Source of the DNA: Nocardia pseudovaccinii NBRC 100343
GTDB lineage: Bacteria > Actinomycetota > Actinomycetes > Mycobacteriales > Mycobacteriaceae
Length of the DNA: 33,304 bases
Assembly (NCBI RefSeq): GCF_001613225.1
Contig: NZ_BDBY01000393.1
Location: forward strand, 1-33,304
Direction: 5' to 3'
Below are positions 7,515-15,076 of the stretch, in pieces; positions within the stretch are counted from its first letter, which is position 1; the number at the start of each line of letters is the position of its first letter. The position numbers were made by a program, and so were the translations under genes. The notes under the pieces are model-generated. The model was not told the origin of the DNA and made no database searches. It was given only the letters and a program-made list of their open reading frames with translations.

Positions 7515-7778
7515 ATGATCGTGCTCTCTTCTCTTGTACCGCTGGGGATTTGGCCGCTGCTGTCCGTGATCCTGGCCGTCACATCCGTGACGCTCGTGGC
7601 ATTGTTCAGGGCCAGACGCGAAGACATCCCCGCTGTGTTCGCTTCTTTCACACGAGGTTTCGGACTGCACGGAAGCTCAAACCGGAGTCCTTGCGGGGCA
7701 TCGGAGGTCCGCGCGGGCACCGACGGCGGTAGTGGCGGTCATTCTGGAGGGAGCATCCCTCACCAGGAGGAGCCGTGA
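7515..7778 (+). CDS. Small membrane protein of unknown function
   Basis: Protein of 87 residues with one long N-terminal hydrophobic stretch (about residues 2-30, VLSSLVPLGIWPLLSVILAV and following), then a charged RARREDIP segment and a low-complexity Gly/Ser-rich tail. AAGGA lies 7 bases before the ATG. Its stop overlaps the GTG of the next gene by 4 bases (GTGA), so the two are translationally coupled. No family recognised. The setting, next to a HTH/zinc-finger protein and an integrase remnant, suggests an integrative-element gene. Confidence 0.6.
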   Translation: MIVLSSLVPLGIWPLLSVILAVTSVTLVALFRARREDIPAVFASFTRGFGLHGSSNRSPCGASEVRAGTDGGSGGHSGGSIPHQEEP

Positions 7779-8245
7779 ACAAGCGCGGTGCGCATCCGGA
7801 CCCGGTGCAGCGTCGTGGAACCAGTCAGGTGGCTCGCGATCAGCTGGCCGCGGCGCTGCGCGATGCGCTCGACACCATTCCCGCCCCGGCTCGTGCGGTA
7901 TTCGTCTTGATGGACATCGAGTACCTGACGACGCAGGAGGTAGCCGCGACGCTGGGGGTCTCCGCTGCGAGCGTCCGTCGGCGGCGGGCGCAGGCGCTAT
8001 CGATCCTGAGAACCCCGAGCCCCGTCCACAACCTCGCGCAGTACCGAGCGGACTTGGCGGCCTACCTGCACGACGTTGACCTCAGCGCACTGCTAGGGCA
8101 GCCGCTCGGCCACGGAGCTCGTCATCGGTGCGATCAATGCGACCAACCGCTCGGGCGGCGCGCCAGATCCGGTCGCCCACCACGATATTGCAGCAACGCG
8201 TGCCGTCAGCGTGCCTACCGCCTCCGCACCGAAAAGCCGCACTGA
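7775..8245 (+). CDS. Sigma-region-4-like HTH protein with C-terminal zinc finger
   Basis: Protein of 156 residues. Residues 24-80 resemble sigma-70 region 4: ALRDALDTIPAPARAVFVLM, then LTTQEVAATLGVSAASVRRRRAQAL, which gives a clear helix-turn-helix. The C-terminus has Cys119-x2-Cys122 and Cys139-x3-Cys143 in CSNACRQRAYR, a zinc-binding tail common in small proteins of actinobacterial integrative elements. It lacks sigma region 2, so it is not a complete sigma factor and is more likely a DNA-binding regulator. Start is GTG 7775, with AGGAGG 5 bases upstream, overlapping the preceding stop. It may control element genes now lost. Confidence 0.75.
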   Translation: MNKRGAHPDPVQRRGTSQVARDQLAAALRDALDTIPAPARAVFVLMDIEYLTTQEVAATLGVSAASVRRRRAQALSILRTPSPVHNLAQYRADLAAYLHDVDLSALLGQPLGHGARHRCDQCDQPLGRRARSGRPPRYCSNACRQRAYRLRTEKPH

Positions 8246-8295
8246 CCTCACCGGTGTGTTGCCGAGTTTTGCGGACCGCTGCCAACGGGCGGTAT

Positions 8296-8391
8296 CGCGG
8301 CGGGGGCTTTGCGGATTTCGTTATCCACCATGTCGTCTCGGGTTTGGGCGTGGAACAGGGTGGTGTCGAGGTGGGATTGGCCGAGGTAGCG
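8296..8391 (-). pseudogene. C-terminal remnant of a tyrosine recombinase
   Basis: The minus-strand frame encodes RYLGQSHLDTTLFHAQTRDD then MVDNEIRKAPAAI, matching the end of phage-type integrases: leucine-glycine-His/Gln signature, Thr-Thr, then the catalytic Tyr position (here Phe-His in place of the usual Tyr) and a charged helix. No core (Arg, His-x-x-Arg) can be found upstream in any frame, so only the tail survives. It supports the view that 7.1-8.4 kb is a decayed integrative element. Confidence 0.6.
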
Positions 8392-8828
8392 GCAGACGGG
8401 CTTCGCGGTATCGTTCGGCGGCGCCGCGTCCAGCGGCGAGGCCGAGTTCGACAAAGTTACGTTCACGGCCGGACCAGCTTCGCCGCTACCGTCTTCGGTT
8501 CCGGACGAGTCGGTTCACCGAGCCTCGACGGTGGGGGCCGCCGCCACCGGAATTCGACTGGGCCGAGGAGGGTGTCGGCAAACCAGCGAATATCGAACCA
8601 CGAGATTGGCCGCCTACGGTGCCGACACCGTGACCAGCGGCGCAGGAAGCATCGGGTGTTGAGAATCGATCGTTCTACGAGGCCCGGGCGGAACTGGCCG
8701 ATGACATGTGACCCCCGCATCGGGCTTGACCGAACTAGACGAGTCATTCCGATGTGTGACTGAGTACGCTGGTTGGCCACTGAGCGCCGTAGTTGGCCAC
8801 TTCGGCGCCCGTAGCCAAGAGCACCTGT
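8392..8828. other. Non-coding stretch
   Basis: No gene recognised in about 440 bases. A minus-strand frame between 8463 and 8780 is open but Arg/Pro/Trp-rich and matches no family I know. The 10-mer GTTGGCCACT occurs twice, at 8772-8781 and 8792-8801, reminiscent of terminal repeats of insertion sequences, but no transposase accompanies it. Confidence 0.35.
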
Positions 8829-9236
8829 TCAGTCAAGGATCGCGGTGGCTTCGATCTCGACCAGGTGCTCGGGGACGTCCAGTGCTGCAACGCCGATCAG
8901 CGTGGTCGGCGGGGCCGGCGTGACTCCCAGCTTCGCGGCTGCGCGGGAGATCCCTTCCAAGAGCGGCGGCATCTTGTCGGGGGTCCAGTCGACGACGTAG
9001 CAGGTCAGCTTCGCCACGTCGTCGAAGGAGCCGCCGATCTCGGCGAGGGCGGTGCCGACGTTGAGATAGCTCTGCTCGACCTGGGCGGCGAGGTCGCCTT
9101 CCCCGATCGTGACTCCCTCAGCGTCCCATGCGACTTGCCCGGCGATGAAGACCAGCCTCGATCCGGATGCGATCGACACCTGCCGGTAGACATCGATCTC
9201 GGGCAATCCGCTGGGGTTTACAAAGGTGATGGCCAT
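8829..9236 (-). CDS. Rid (YjgF/YER057c/UK114) family protein
   Basis: Protein of 135 residues, the normal size for the Rid family, whose founding member RidA deaminates reactive enamines and imines. Family features: SGSRLVFIAGQVAWDAEG (24-41), QVEQSYLNVGTALAEIGGSF (52-71), DVAKLTCYVVD, and the final VEIEATAILD. In RidA the substrate-binding Arg lies in P-x-R-S; here the segment reads APPTTLIGVAAL, with Thr at that place, so it belongs to one of the Arg-lacking Rid groups and enamine deaminase activity should not be assumed. The start has GAGGAG 9 bases upstream. It is divergent from a HxlR regulator, which probably controls it. Confidence 0.88.
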   Translation of the reverse strand: MAITFVNPSGLPEIDVYRQVSIASGSRLVFIAGQVAWDAEGVTIGEGDLAAQVEQSYLNVGTALAEIGGSFDDVAKLTCYVVDWTPDKMPPLLEGISRAAAKLGVTPAPPTTLIGVAALDVPEHLVEIEATAILD

Positions 9237-9379
9237 GCTGCCTGTCTCCTCGTCCTGAGCGCCTGCGGGCTCGCGTCCGCGACGCCCCAGCCGCTCGTGG
9301 TCTCTTGTGGTTACCGGGAAACTGTAGGAGAGTATGCGCTGACGTGGAAGAACGCACTTTTCAGTGACTGGAGAACCTT
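9237..9379. promoter_or_regulatory. Divergent control region of Rid gene and HxlR regulator
   Basis: The 143 bases between two diverging starts must hold both promoters and probably the HxlR operator. An imperfect inverted pair AGTATGCG (9332-9339) / CGCACTT (about 9353-9359) near the regulator start is the best operator candidate seen. The regulator has TGGAG 6-7 bases before its ATG. Confidence 0.4.
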
Positions 9380-9760
9380 ATGGTGACCAAGCAGTTCACG
9401 GGCTCGCCCGAGGACGCAGACCTGGCGCGTGCGGGCTCGCTGGCGCGGGAGATCTTCTCCGACGTCGCCAACAAGTGGGCGTTCCTGATCGTCGAGGGTC
9501 TCGGTGATCGCACCCTGCGCTTCAGCGAGCTGCGGAACGAGATCGAGGGCATCAGCCACAAGATGCTCACCCAGAACCTGCGCATGCTGGAGCGCAACGG
9601 CCTGCTCGAGCGCACCGTGCATCCCACTGTCCCACCGCGAGTCGAATACACCCTTACCGAGCCGGGCCAAGCTCTGCGAGCGACAGTCGACGGGATGTGC
9701 GGCTGGACCCGCCGCTACCTCGGTCACATCGAGGCCGCCCGCCGCCGCTCCGACGCCTGA
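9380..9760 (+). CDS. HxlR-family winged-helix regulator
   Basis: Protein of 126 residues, the full length for HxlR/MarR-like regulators. The winged helix spans about residues 25-110: NKWAFLIVEGLGDRTLRFSELRN, then the recognition-helix region ISHKMLTQNLRMLERNGLLE, and the wing PPRVEYTLTEPGQAL. These are nearly consensus for HxlR. Many members respond to electrophiles or aldehydes through a Cys; here Cys108 in DGMCGW is the only Cys seen. It is divergent from the Rid-family gene, a common arrangement in which HxlR regulates the divergent enzyme gene; the target is inferred from position. Confidence 0.9.
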   Translation: MVTKQFTGSPEDADLARAGSLAREIFSDVANKWAFLIVEGLGDRTLRFSELRNEIEGISHKMLTQNLRMLERNGLLERTVHPTVPPRVEYTLTEPGQALRATVDGMCGWTRRYLGHIEAARRRSDA

Positions 9761-9845
9761 CGGCTGGAGCACGCGCACGCGCCGCCATGGGCCGGACCTC
9801 GCTCGGGTGGTTCGTTGGGTCGGCTGACTGCGATGCTCAGAGTGG

Positions 9846-10085
9846 CTAACCAGCGTGCCGTTCCAGGTCGAGCTGACCCTTGAGGGTGTCGTTCACCGAC
9901 TCGATCAGCTGCCGCACCGGCTTCAGCAGGGGCTCACCCCTGCGGCGCTCCTCCCGCTTGAACGACGGACGCAGCCGCTCCACGCCGGGCAAGATCGGCC
10001 TCGAACTCCTTGGAGGCAAAGTCCTTGTCCGCGATCAGTAGCAGGCCGGGCCGGTCGGTGACCGCGCCCGGCTCGCGGTCCAGCA
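9846..10085 (-). pseudogene. IS982-like transposase, truncated and frameshifted
   Basis: Minus strand: one frame gives LLLIADKDFASKEFEADLAR and, after a frameshift near 9970, a second frame gives RPSFKREERRRGEPLLKPVR continuing QLIESVNDTLKGQLDLERHAG and a stop. This is the C-terminal third of an IS982-type DDE transposase (ADK-x-F motif and the RQ-x-IES-x-N-x-x-LK-x-Q-x-x-LE-x-H block). The N-terminal part is missing, because the homology stops at about 10085, immediately before repeat copy A. Non-functional remnant. Confidence 0.75.
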
Positions 10086-10088
10086 TCG

Positions 10089-10290
10089 TGGAGCGGATGG
10101 GATTCGAAACCGGCTGGGACGCTTCACAAAAGCCCTGGTCAATTGCCTGAGTTAACCCAAATGTTGGGCCTCAACAGACCTTTCAGAACTTTTCAGTACG
10201 TTGCGAGACACCAAGCTACCACCTGTCTGGTGACATAATCACCACCCTTCACCGGGTGACGGGATGTCTCGCACCGGATCACCGGACTGG
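10089..10290. repeat. Cassette-boundary repeat, copy A
   Basis: Begins with a degenerate tRNA-Gly 3'-end-like stretch (TGGAGCGGATGGGATTCGAA), continues through GCTTCAC and CTGGTCAATTGCCTGAG, then a 54-base block (10154-10207) that matches copy B (20946-20999) with only two differences, then CTACCACCT, GGTGACATA and GGTGACGGGATGTCTC segments shared with B. It is in the same orientation as B and C. The block contains the dyad CCCAA-ATG-TTGGG. It ends just before the gene pair starting at 10417 and may also hold its promoter. Confidence 0.8.
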
Positions 10291-10416
10291 CTTGGTCACT
10301 GCATCATTGAACCTGATGTGCCACATAGTGTTCGGGTGGGACCGGTCACCGACAGGCAGTGGCATGACCATGACTATCCTCGCCGGGATGTTGGACACAA
10401 ATGGACGGGAATGTCG

Positions 10417-10749
10417 ATGACTGTGGCGGGACGTTGGCGCATCGTGGCGATGGACTTGTGGGATCGCGAAGCCATCGATCTTGTCGAGCCTGGATTCATG
10501 GAGTTCCACTCTGGTGGGACGGGTGAGTTCGGATTCATCGCCGTGCGCGGGTGGATGGATTGCCGTATCGGGATCCGTGACGGTCGTAAGTGCGTGGAGT
10601 TCAGTTGGGAAGGTGATGACGAGGGCGATCCGGTCAATGGTCGCGGCTGGGCTGTCCTGACCGAATCTGCCACGCTACGCGGACACCTGTTCTTCCATCT
10701 CGGTGATGACTCCGCTTTCACCGCAGAGCCGTTCGAGGTGCCGTCATGA
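10417..10749 (+). CDS. Uncharacterised acidic protein, first of a coupled pair
   Basis: Protein of 110 residues, starting MTVAGRWRIVAMDLWDREAI. GGGA lies 6 bases before the ATG at 10417; longer in-frame starts read into repeat copy A and are rejected. It is rich in aromatic and acidic residues (GWMDCRIGIRD, VEFSWEGDDEGDP, LFFHLGDDSAF), with a pattern of short strands suggesting a small beta-sandwich or barrel. No membrane segment or signal peptide. Its stop overlaps the start of the next gene by 4 bases (ATGA). I have the impression of a widespread actinobacterial protein always paired with the next one, but I cannot assign a function. Confidence 0.75.
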   Translation: MTVAGRWRIVAMDLWDREAIDLVEPGFMEFHSGGTGEFGFIAVRGWMDCRIGIRDGRKCVEFSWEGDDEGDPVNGRGWAVLTESATLRGHLFFHLGDDSAFTAEPFEVPS

Positions 10750-11960
10750 GCGAGTACCAGTACTACGAGTTCGTCGCCCTCGACCGCCCGCTGGACGACC
10801 GTCAGCAGGCGGAGGTGCGAGCCTTGTCCACCCGGGCGCACATCACCGCGACGAGCTTCGTCAACGAATACCACTGGGGCAGTTTCCGGGGTGACATACG
10901 TCGGATGGTCGAGCGGTACTACGACGCGCACCTGTATCTGGCGAATTGGGGGACCCGCCAGCTGATGTTCCGACTGCCACGCACACTGCTCGGTCCCGAG
11001 GTGGCAGAACAGTACTGTATCGGCGATTGTGTCACCGCCGAAACATCCAGCAGGAACATCATTCTCGGCTTCTCGAGTGAGGACGAGTCCGGTGACTGGG
11101 TGGAGGACGCGCAGACTTCGTTGTCGGCCATCGTCGGAGTACGCGCCGATCTTGCCGCCGGAGATCTGCGACCACTGTATTTGGCTTGGTTGGCCGGGTA
11201 CGGCATGTGGGAACGCGGTGAGTGGGCCTTCGGCCGCGATCATGATGACCAACTCGAGCCGCCGGTGCCGCCGGGACTGCGTACACTCACCGCCGCTCAG
11301 CGGGCGATGGCCGACTTCCTGCGGCTGGACCGCGATCTGCTGCATGTCGCGGCGTCGGCGAGCCCCGATCTCGACGCGGTGGCCGATGATCCGCGTGCGC
11401 TCGCCGCATGGATCGCCGATCTCGATGTGGCAGAGAAAGATCGGCTGTTGCTGCGTGTCGCTGATGACAACGCGGCGAGTGTTCATATGGAACTTCTGCG
11501 CCGATTCCGCGAGTCCACGACGGCCGCACCCGACCAGGCGCCACGGCGTACCGTCGCTGACCTGCTCGACGGTACGGCCCGACACCGGAGTGAGCGGGAA
11601 CGCCGTGAGGCAGCTGTCCGGGCCGAACAGCACGCTCGGCTCGAGGCCCGGCGGGCACGTCAACGCGAACGGCGGTTGAACGAGCTCGCCCGCGACCAGG
11701 ACGGTGCCTGGCAACGAATTGAAGTAATGGTCGCGACCAAGAAGTCCGGCCAGTACGACGCGGCGATCGAGCTGCTCACCGACCTGCGCGATCTCGCCGA
11801 ACGCGACGGCCGCACCGATGTCTTCGCGCGGCAGGCGAGAGCTTTGCGTGAACGACACACCAGCAAGCCCGCCTTCATCAGACGTCTGGTCACCGTCGAC
11901 ATCGAGGCGAGTCGGGCTGATAGGCAGTGCGCGATCGACTTCGGTGCCGCGGACGGGTAA
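10746..11960 (+). CDS. Uncharacterised protein with charged C-terminal helical region
   Basis: Protein of 404 residues starting MSEYQYYEFVALDRPLDDRQ. Residues 1-120 contain RFVNEYHWG-like and RRMVERYYDAHLYLANWGTR segments of a conserved actinobacterial family without known function. Residues 130-260 are predicted mixed helix. Residues about 275-325 are very rich in Arg, Ala and Glu (RHRSERERREAAVRAEQHAR and following) and should form a long coiled coil or extended helix. The tail (about 325-385) is helical with a pattern like a small TPR-like segment (KKSGQYDAAIELLTDLRDLA). Soluble; translationally coupled to the preceding gene. No nuclease or NTPase motif is visible. Confidence 0.8.
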   Translation: MSEYQYYEFVALDRPLDDRQQAEVRALSTRAHITATSFVNEYHWGSFRGDIRRMVERYYDAHLYLANWGTRQLMFRLPRTLLGPEVAEQYCIGDCVTAETSSRNIILGFSSEDESGDWVEDAQTSLSAIVGVRADLAAGDLRPLYLAWLAGYGMWERGEWAFGRDHDDQLEPPVPPGLRTLTAAQRAMADFLRLDRDLLHVAASASPDLDAVADDPRALAAWIADLDVAEKDRLLLRVADDNAASVHMELLRRFRESTTAAPDQAPRRTVADLLDGTARHRSERERREAAVRAEQHARLEARRARQRERRLNELARDQDGAWQRIEVMVATKKSGQYDAAIELLTDLRDLAERDGRTDVFARQARALRERHTSKPAFIRRLVTVDIEASRADRQCAIDFGAADG

Positions 11961-12153
11961 ACGGCTATTAAAGTGACACGGGCAGCGACTCGCCATGGGC
12001 AGAGCGCGACCTCGCCGGGGTCCGGTCGCAACTGCGGTTCGGGAGGTCGGCTTGATCGGGTGTCGGTAATGCTGTGCGATGGGAGAATTTGTGCGATGAA
12101 CGCTTCCCGCCACCGCGAGACGCTACGACCGTGAGAAGCCCGACCATCGCGAA

Positions 12154-12642
12154 ATGATCCTACGGTGTACGAAGAAACTCTTGGCTGTCATCGGCGCCCA
12201 GCGGCTCACCAAGCCGACGCCCGAGCCCGATGACTGGTACGCCAACCTACTGTGGTTCAACCGCCGCAAATGCCTCCTGCTGACCCACTCCGCGACCTTG
12301 TTCACAGTCTTCGAGGCGGATGTCACCACCGCCGAACTGCGCGCCACGGGCGCACTTGCGACCCGTCTCATCGAACGGGAACTCCACGACGAGCAACTAC
12401 CCCTCGAGACATTCGCCGACACCGGAAAACACGAACTCGTCCTCGCTACGACAGCGGACCGGCAAGTGCTCGGCTGCATGAATGACCTGGCCTTCACCTG
12501 CCGGCACATTATCGATAGCTCTGGCGGTCTCGGCGATACCGACCGCCGGCATCTCAACCGGAGCCTGCGCCGCGTCATCTCGAGTGCCCGCGACTACCGG
12601 CCGCCGATCGAACTCGTTGCCAAGGGGTGGACAGCGAGATGA
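12154..12642 (+). CDS. DUF6933-family protein
   Basis: Protein of 162 residues beginning MILRCTKKLLAVIG, then DDWYANLLWFNRRKCLLLTH, SATLFTVFEADVTTAELRAT and a C-terminal basic region. The N-terminal CTKKLL, the DWYANLL-x-x-x-RRKCLLLTH block and the Leu-Phe-x-x-F segment are the signature of DUF6933, a family of unknown function often seen in accessory DNA. No ribosome site is evident before the ATG at 12154. Its end lies 6 bases from the convergent VapC pseudogene. The upstream 193 bases hold no recognisable gene. Confidence 0.75.
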   Translation: MILRCTKKLLAVIGAQRLTKPTPEPDDWYANLLWFNRRKCLLLTHSATLFTVFEADVTTAELRATGALATRLIERELHDEQLPLETFADTGKHELVLATTADRQVLGCMNDLAFTCRHIIDSSGGLGDTDRRHLNRSLRRVISSARDYRPPIELVAKGWTAR

Positions 12643-12648
12643 ATCCTG

Positions 12649-13165
12649 TTACTCAACATCGAAATCGAAGCCGTTCCAGATATGTGCTCGTCGGTGGGGA
12701 CAAGTGCGGTCGCGCAGGTCGAGACACCGGACGCGAGGGGCTTCGCGCCCTTGGTACGCACCCCGAATCAGAGCAACGTGACGCGGATGTCTGGTTTGGG
12801 TCTGTTCGGCGGCTTTGGCGAGCCGGGCATCGAAGGTTGTCAGCGGAGCGTCGTGTAGGACGGCGACCGCCAGGTAGGCCGCGTCGTATACCGAGACGTT
12901 GTGGCGCATGGCCCAGACCGTATGTAACAGAGAGACATCGGTACCTACGTAGACGATCTGCATAGCGGCGAGCGCTCGGAACGCGGCGTCGGCGGTCAAG
13001 TGATTGCCGAGCACGGCTTTGCGGAGGGTGCGCAGCACGGTCCAATGGCATGTGCGCGGGAGCGATCCAGTCGTCGTCTGCGAGCATCGCCGCTCGCGCG
13101 GTGTTGCCCTGAGTCGCAGGGCTCGACAAGGCCATAACCATGACGTTCGCGTCGACGACGATCAC
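12649..13165 (-). pseudogene. VapC-like PIN-domain toxin, frameshifted
   Basis: The N-terminus starts GTG 13165 as MIVVDANVMVMALSSPATQG and reads to WIAPAHMPLD. The PIN domain then continues in another frame as VLRTLRKAVLGNH through WAMRHNVSVYDAAYLAVAVL and PLTTFDARLAKAAE. Removing one C in the CC of TTGGACCGTGCTG (about 13039-13040) restores one continuous PIN protein with the metal-binding acids Asp5 and Asp in YDAAY and TTFDARL. The toxin is therefore inactivated by a one-base insertion, unless this is a sequencing error. The last about 35 codons after DARLAKAAEQ look like read-through beyond the normal VapC end. It overlaps the VapB stop by 4 bases. Confidence 0.82.
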
Positions 13166-13398
13166 TCGTCATCGTCGCGGCCGCCACGAATCTCCTCGAC
13201 GACATCCTCAGCGCCCATGCCGAGGCTGCGGTGCCCTGTCAAGCTCTCGAGCAGATACTTGTTCCGCTCGGCACGCCACTCTCGTTCCAGCAGATCACGT
13301 AGGTACACCTGAGTGGACTGACCGCGGGCTGCGGCGCGTGCGACGATAGCGTCCCGCACTTCCTCGGGCACGTCCTTGATTTGAATCGCTACGACCAT
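13162..13398 (-). CDS. VapB/FitA-like ribbon-helix-helix antitoxin
   Basis: Protein of 78 residues starting MVVAIQIKDVPEEVRDAIVA. The beta-strand AIQIKDVP followed by two helices (EEVRDAIVARAAARGQSTQVYLRDLLERE) is the ribbon-helix-helix DNA-binding domain of FitA/VapB antitoxins; the tail (LGMGAEDVVEEIRGGRDDDE) is the usual toxin-binding segment. Two nearby in-frame ATGs (13413, 13398) are possible; 13398 gives the standard N-terminus. The stop overlaps the toxin start as GTGA, so the pair formed one operon. It may still repress its own promoter in the region above 13398 although its partner toxin is broken. Confidence 0.85.
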   Translation of the reverse strand: MVVAIQIKDVPEEVRDAIVARAAARGQSTQVYLRDLLEREWRAERNKYLLESLTGHRSLGMGAEDVVEEIRGGRDDDE

Positions 13399-13570
13399 AT
13401 CTACAGCCTGCATGCGAATGACATGCGCATAAGTTGAGGGTGTCCGTTTGCCGACGCCGGATCGTGTACCGCCTTCCACCTACGCAGTGGATCGAGGCCG
13501 GAGCAGTCGAGACATCACTGGCGAACAGTCTCATCGAATCTTGTTGGCGACAGCCGCCGAACAGCTGATA

Positions 13571-13609
13571 ATGTAGATTGAATCTACATAGATCACGTCT
13601 ACATAGATT
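13571..13609. promoter_or_regulatory. AT-rich operator-like repeat before the DUF234 ATPase gene
   Basis: ATGTAGATTGAATCTACAT (13571-13589) is a palindrome with perfect 8-bp arms and a 3-base centre. Its right half belongs to TCTACATAGAT (13583-13593), repeated directly at 13599-13609, so sites recur at a 16-base step. The stretch is strikingly AT-rich for this genome and ends 21 bases before the GTG at 13631. This is what a dimeric repressor or an Lsr2/H-NS-like silencer would bind; the protein is unknown. Confidence 0.55.
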
Positions 13610-13630
13610 TGGATTACATAAGGGGCCCCG

Positions 13631-15076
13631 GTGGCAGCATCAGGTTTCGTCGGCCGAAATACCGAGCTAGGACTTCTGAGGACTCGCTTGCAGCGTGTCG
13701 CGGAATCCCGCCGAGGTGTGGCCGTTGCGATCAGAGGGCGGCGACAGGTCGGAAAATCACGACTCGTTCAGGAGTTCTGCGACGCGGAGCAAGTGCCGTA
13801 TCTGTACTTCACCGCCACGAAGGGTATGCCGGTATCCGAATCGCTGGCGACGTTTCTCGCGGAATTGAAAAGATCGGGGATCGCAGCGAATCCCGAGACC
13901 CTCCCCGAGACAATCGGCAGCTGGCCCGACGCCTTCCGGCTGCTGGCCACCACGCTCGGTGATACGCCGACAACTGTCGTAATCGACGAATTACCTTGGC
14001 TGGCAGAACAAGACATGGTTTTCGATGGCGCGTTGCAAACGGCGTGGGACCGGTTGCTGCAGCAACGCCCGATTTTGCTGCTACTCCTGGGTAGCGACAT
14101 CCATATGATGGAACGCCTCACCGCCTACGACCGCCCGTTCTACGGGCGAGCAGACAACCTCATCCTCGATCCGCTCAACCCAGCCGAAGTCGGCCACGCT
14201 CTCGGCCTCGACGCCGCTGAGAGCATCGACGCACATTTGATCACCGGCGGGCTGCCAGGCATCTTGCGTAGCTGGCCGCATGGGCTGTCGCCGCTCGAGT
14301 TCGTGCGACGCGAATGCGACGATCCTGCTGCGCCGCTGTTCGGAGTACCCGAGGCCACTCTCCTCGCCGAGTTCCCCGCACCCGACCAAGCGCGACGCGT
14401 ACTCGAAGCGATCGGAAGCGGGGACCGCACCCACGCCACCATCGCGGCTTCGGCGGGCAGCCGCAGTGGCGCATTGCCTTCCGGGACGTTATCGCCTCTA
14501 CTTCATCGACTCTCGGTAGAAAAGCAGGTGCTCTCGGTAGACCAGCCACTGTCGATCAAACCCGGGAAACCGGCACTCTACCGAGTCGCCGACAGCAACC
14601 TGCGGCTCTACCTCGCAACCCTGCGCTCGGTCCAGGACCTGGTTCGGCGAGGGCGAGTCGCCGCAGCCTACGAGTTGTTCGCTCGACGCTGGACCTCATG
14701 GCGCGGCAAAGCCGTCGAACCCCTCGTGCGAGATGCGCTCGAACTGACAGCGCTCGCGGGAGCACTGCCCTGGAAAGACATCACCGCGGTCGGCGGCTGG
14801 TGGAACCGCGCCTTCAACCCAGAGATAGACCTCATCGGCACCGACCGCTCCCCCGTTGCCAATCGAGTGATCTTCGCCGGATCGATCAAATGGCTCGGCA
14901 CCCCATTCGACCACCACGATCTAGCCGAACTCACTCGCGGGGTCGCCAGTGTTCCAGGCTTCGTCCCGCACGAAACAGCATTGGTCGCAGTGTCCTTAGC
15001 CGATATCGAGCGCACCCTCGCCGACACCATCGACCTGGTATGGAACGCCGCTGACGTGCTCTCCGCATGGAGTTGA
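13631..15076 (+). CDS. AAA ATPase with DUF234/PD-(D/E)XK-like C-terminus
   Basis: Protein of 481 residues of the ATPase_2 (archaeal-type STAND-like) family. FVGRN at the N-terminus is followed by Walker A GRRQVGKS (36-43), Walker B VVIDELPWL with Asp119-Glu120, and a GGLPGILR segment typical of the lid. A winged-helix-like part lies around 250-320. The C-terminal 120 residues match DUF234: RGKAVEPLVRDAL with a Glu, then FNPEIDLIG with Glu398 and Asp400, and SIKW with Lys420, a pattern of a PD-(D/E)XK nuclease core. Start GTG 13631 has AAGGGG close upstream. The operator-like repeat suggests tight control. Role unknown; such proteins are suspected in defence or replication of mobile DNA. Confidence 0.87.
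   Translation: MAASGFVGRNTELGLLRTRLQRVAESRRGVAVAIRGRRQVGKSRLVQEFCDAEQVPYLYFTATKGMPVSESLATFLAELKRSGIAANPETLPETIGSWPDAFRLLATTLGDTPTTVVIDELPWLAEQDMVFDGALQTAWDRLLQQRPILLLLLGSDIHMMERLTAYDRPFYGRADNLILDPLNPAEVGHALGLDAAESIDAHLITGGLPGILRSWPHGLSPLEFVRRECDDPAAPLFGVPEATLLAEFPAPDQARRVLEAIGSGDRTHATIAASAGSRSGALPSGTLSPLLHRLSVEKQVLSVDQPLSIKPGKPALYRVADSNLRLYLATLRSVQDLVRRGRVAAAYELFARRWTSWRGKAVEPLVRDALELTALAGALPWKDITAVGGWWNRAFNPEIDLIGTDRSPVANRVIFAGSIKWLGTPFDHHDLAELTRGVASVPGFVPHETALVAVSLADIERTLADTIDLVWNAADVLSAWS

Noticed and set aside
8463..8780. Minus-strand open frame of 105 codons
   Set aside because: No known family, no ribosome site, Arg/Pro/Trp-rich composition; possibly part of the decayed element but cannot be supported as a gene.
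10089..10290. CRISPR-like repeats
   Set aside because: Only three copies, kilobases apart, with genes between them; no regular spacers.
10374..12113. Long minus-strand open frame of 579 codons
   Set aside because: Opposite to a coupled gene pair with good starts; composition is shadow-like, and it runs through repeat copy A into unrelated sequence.
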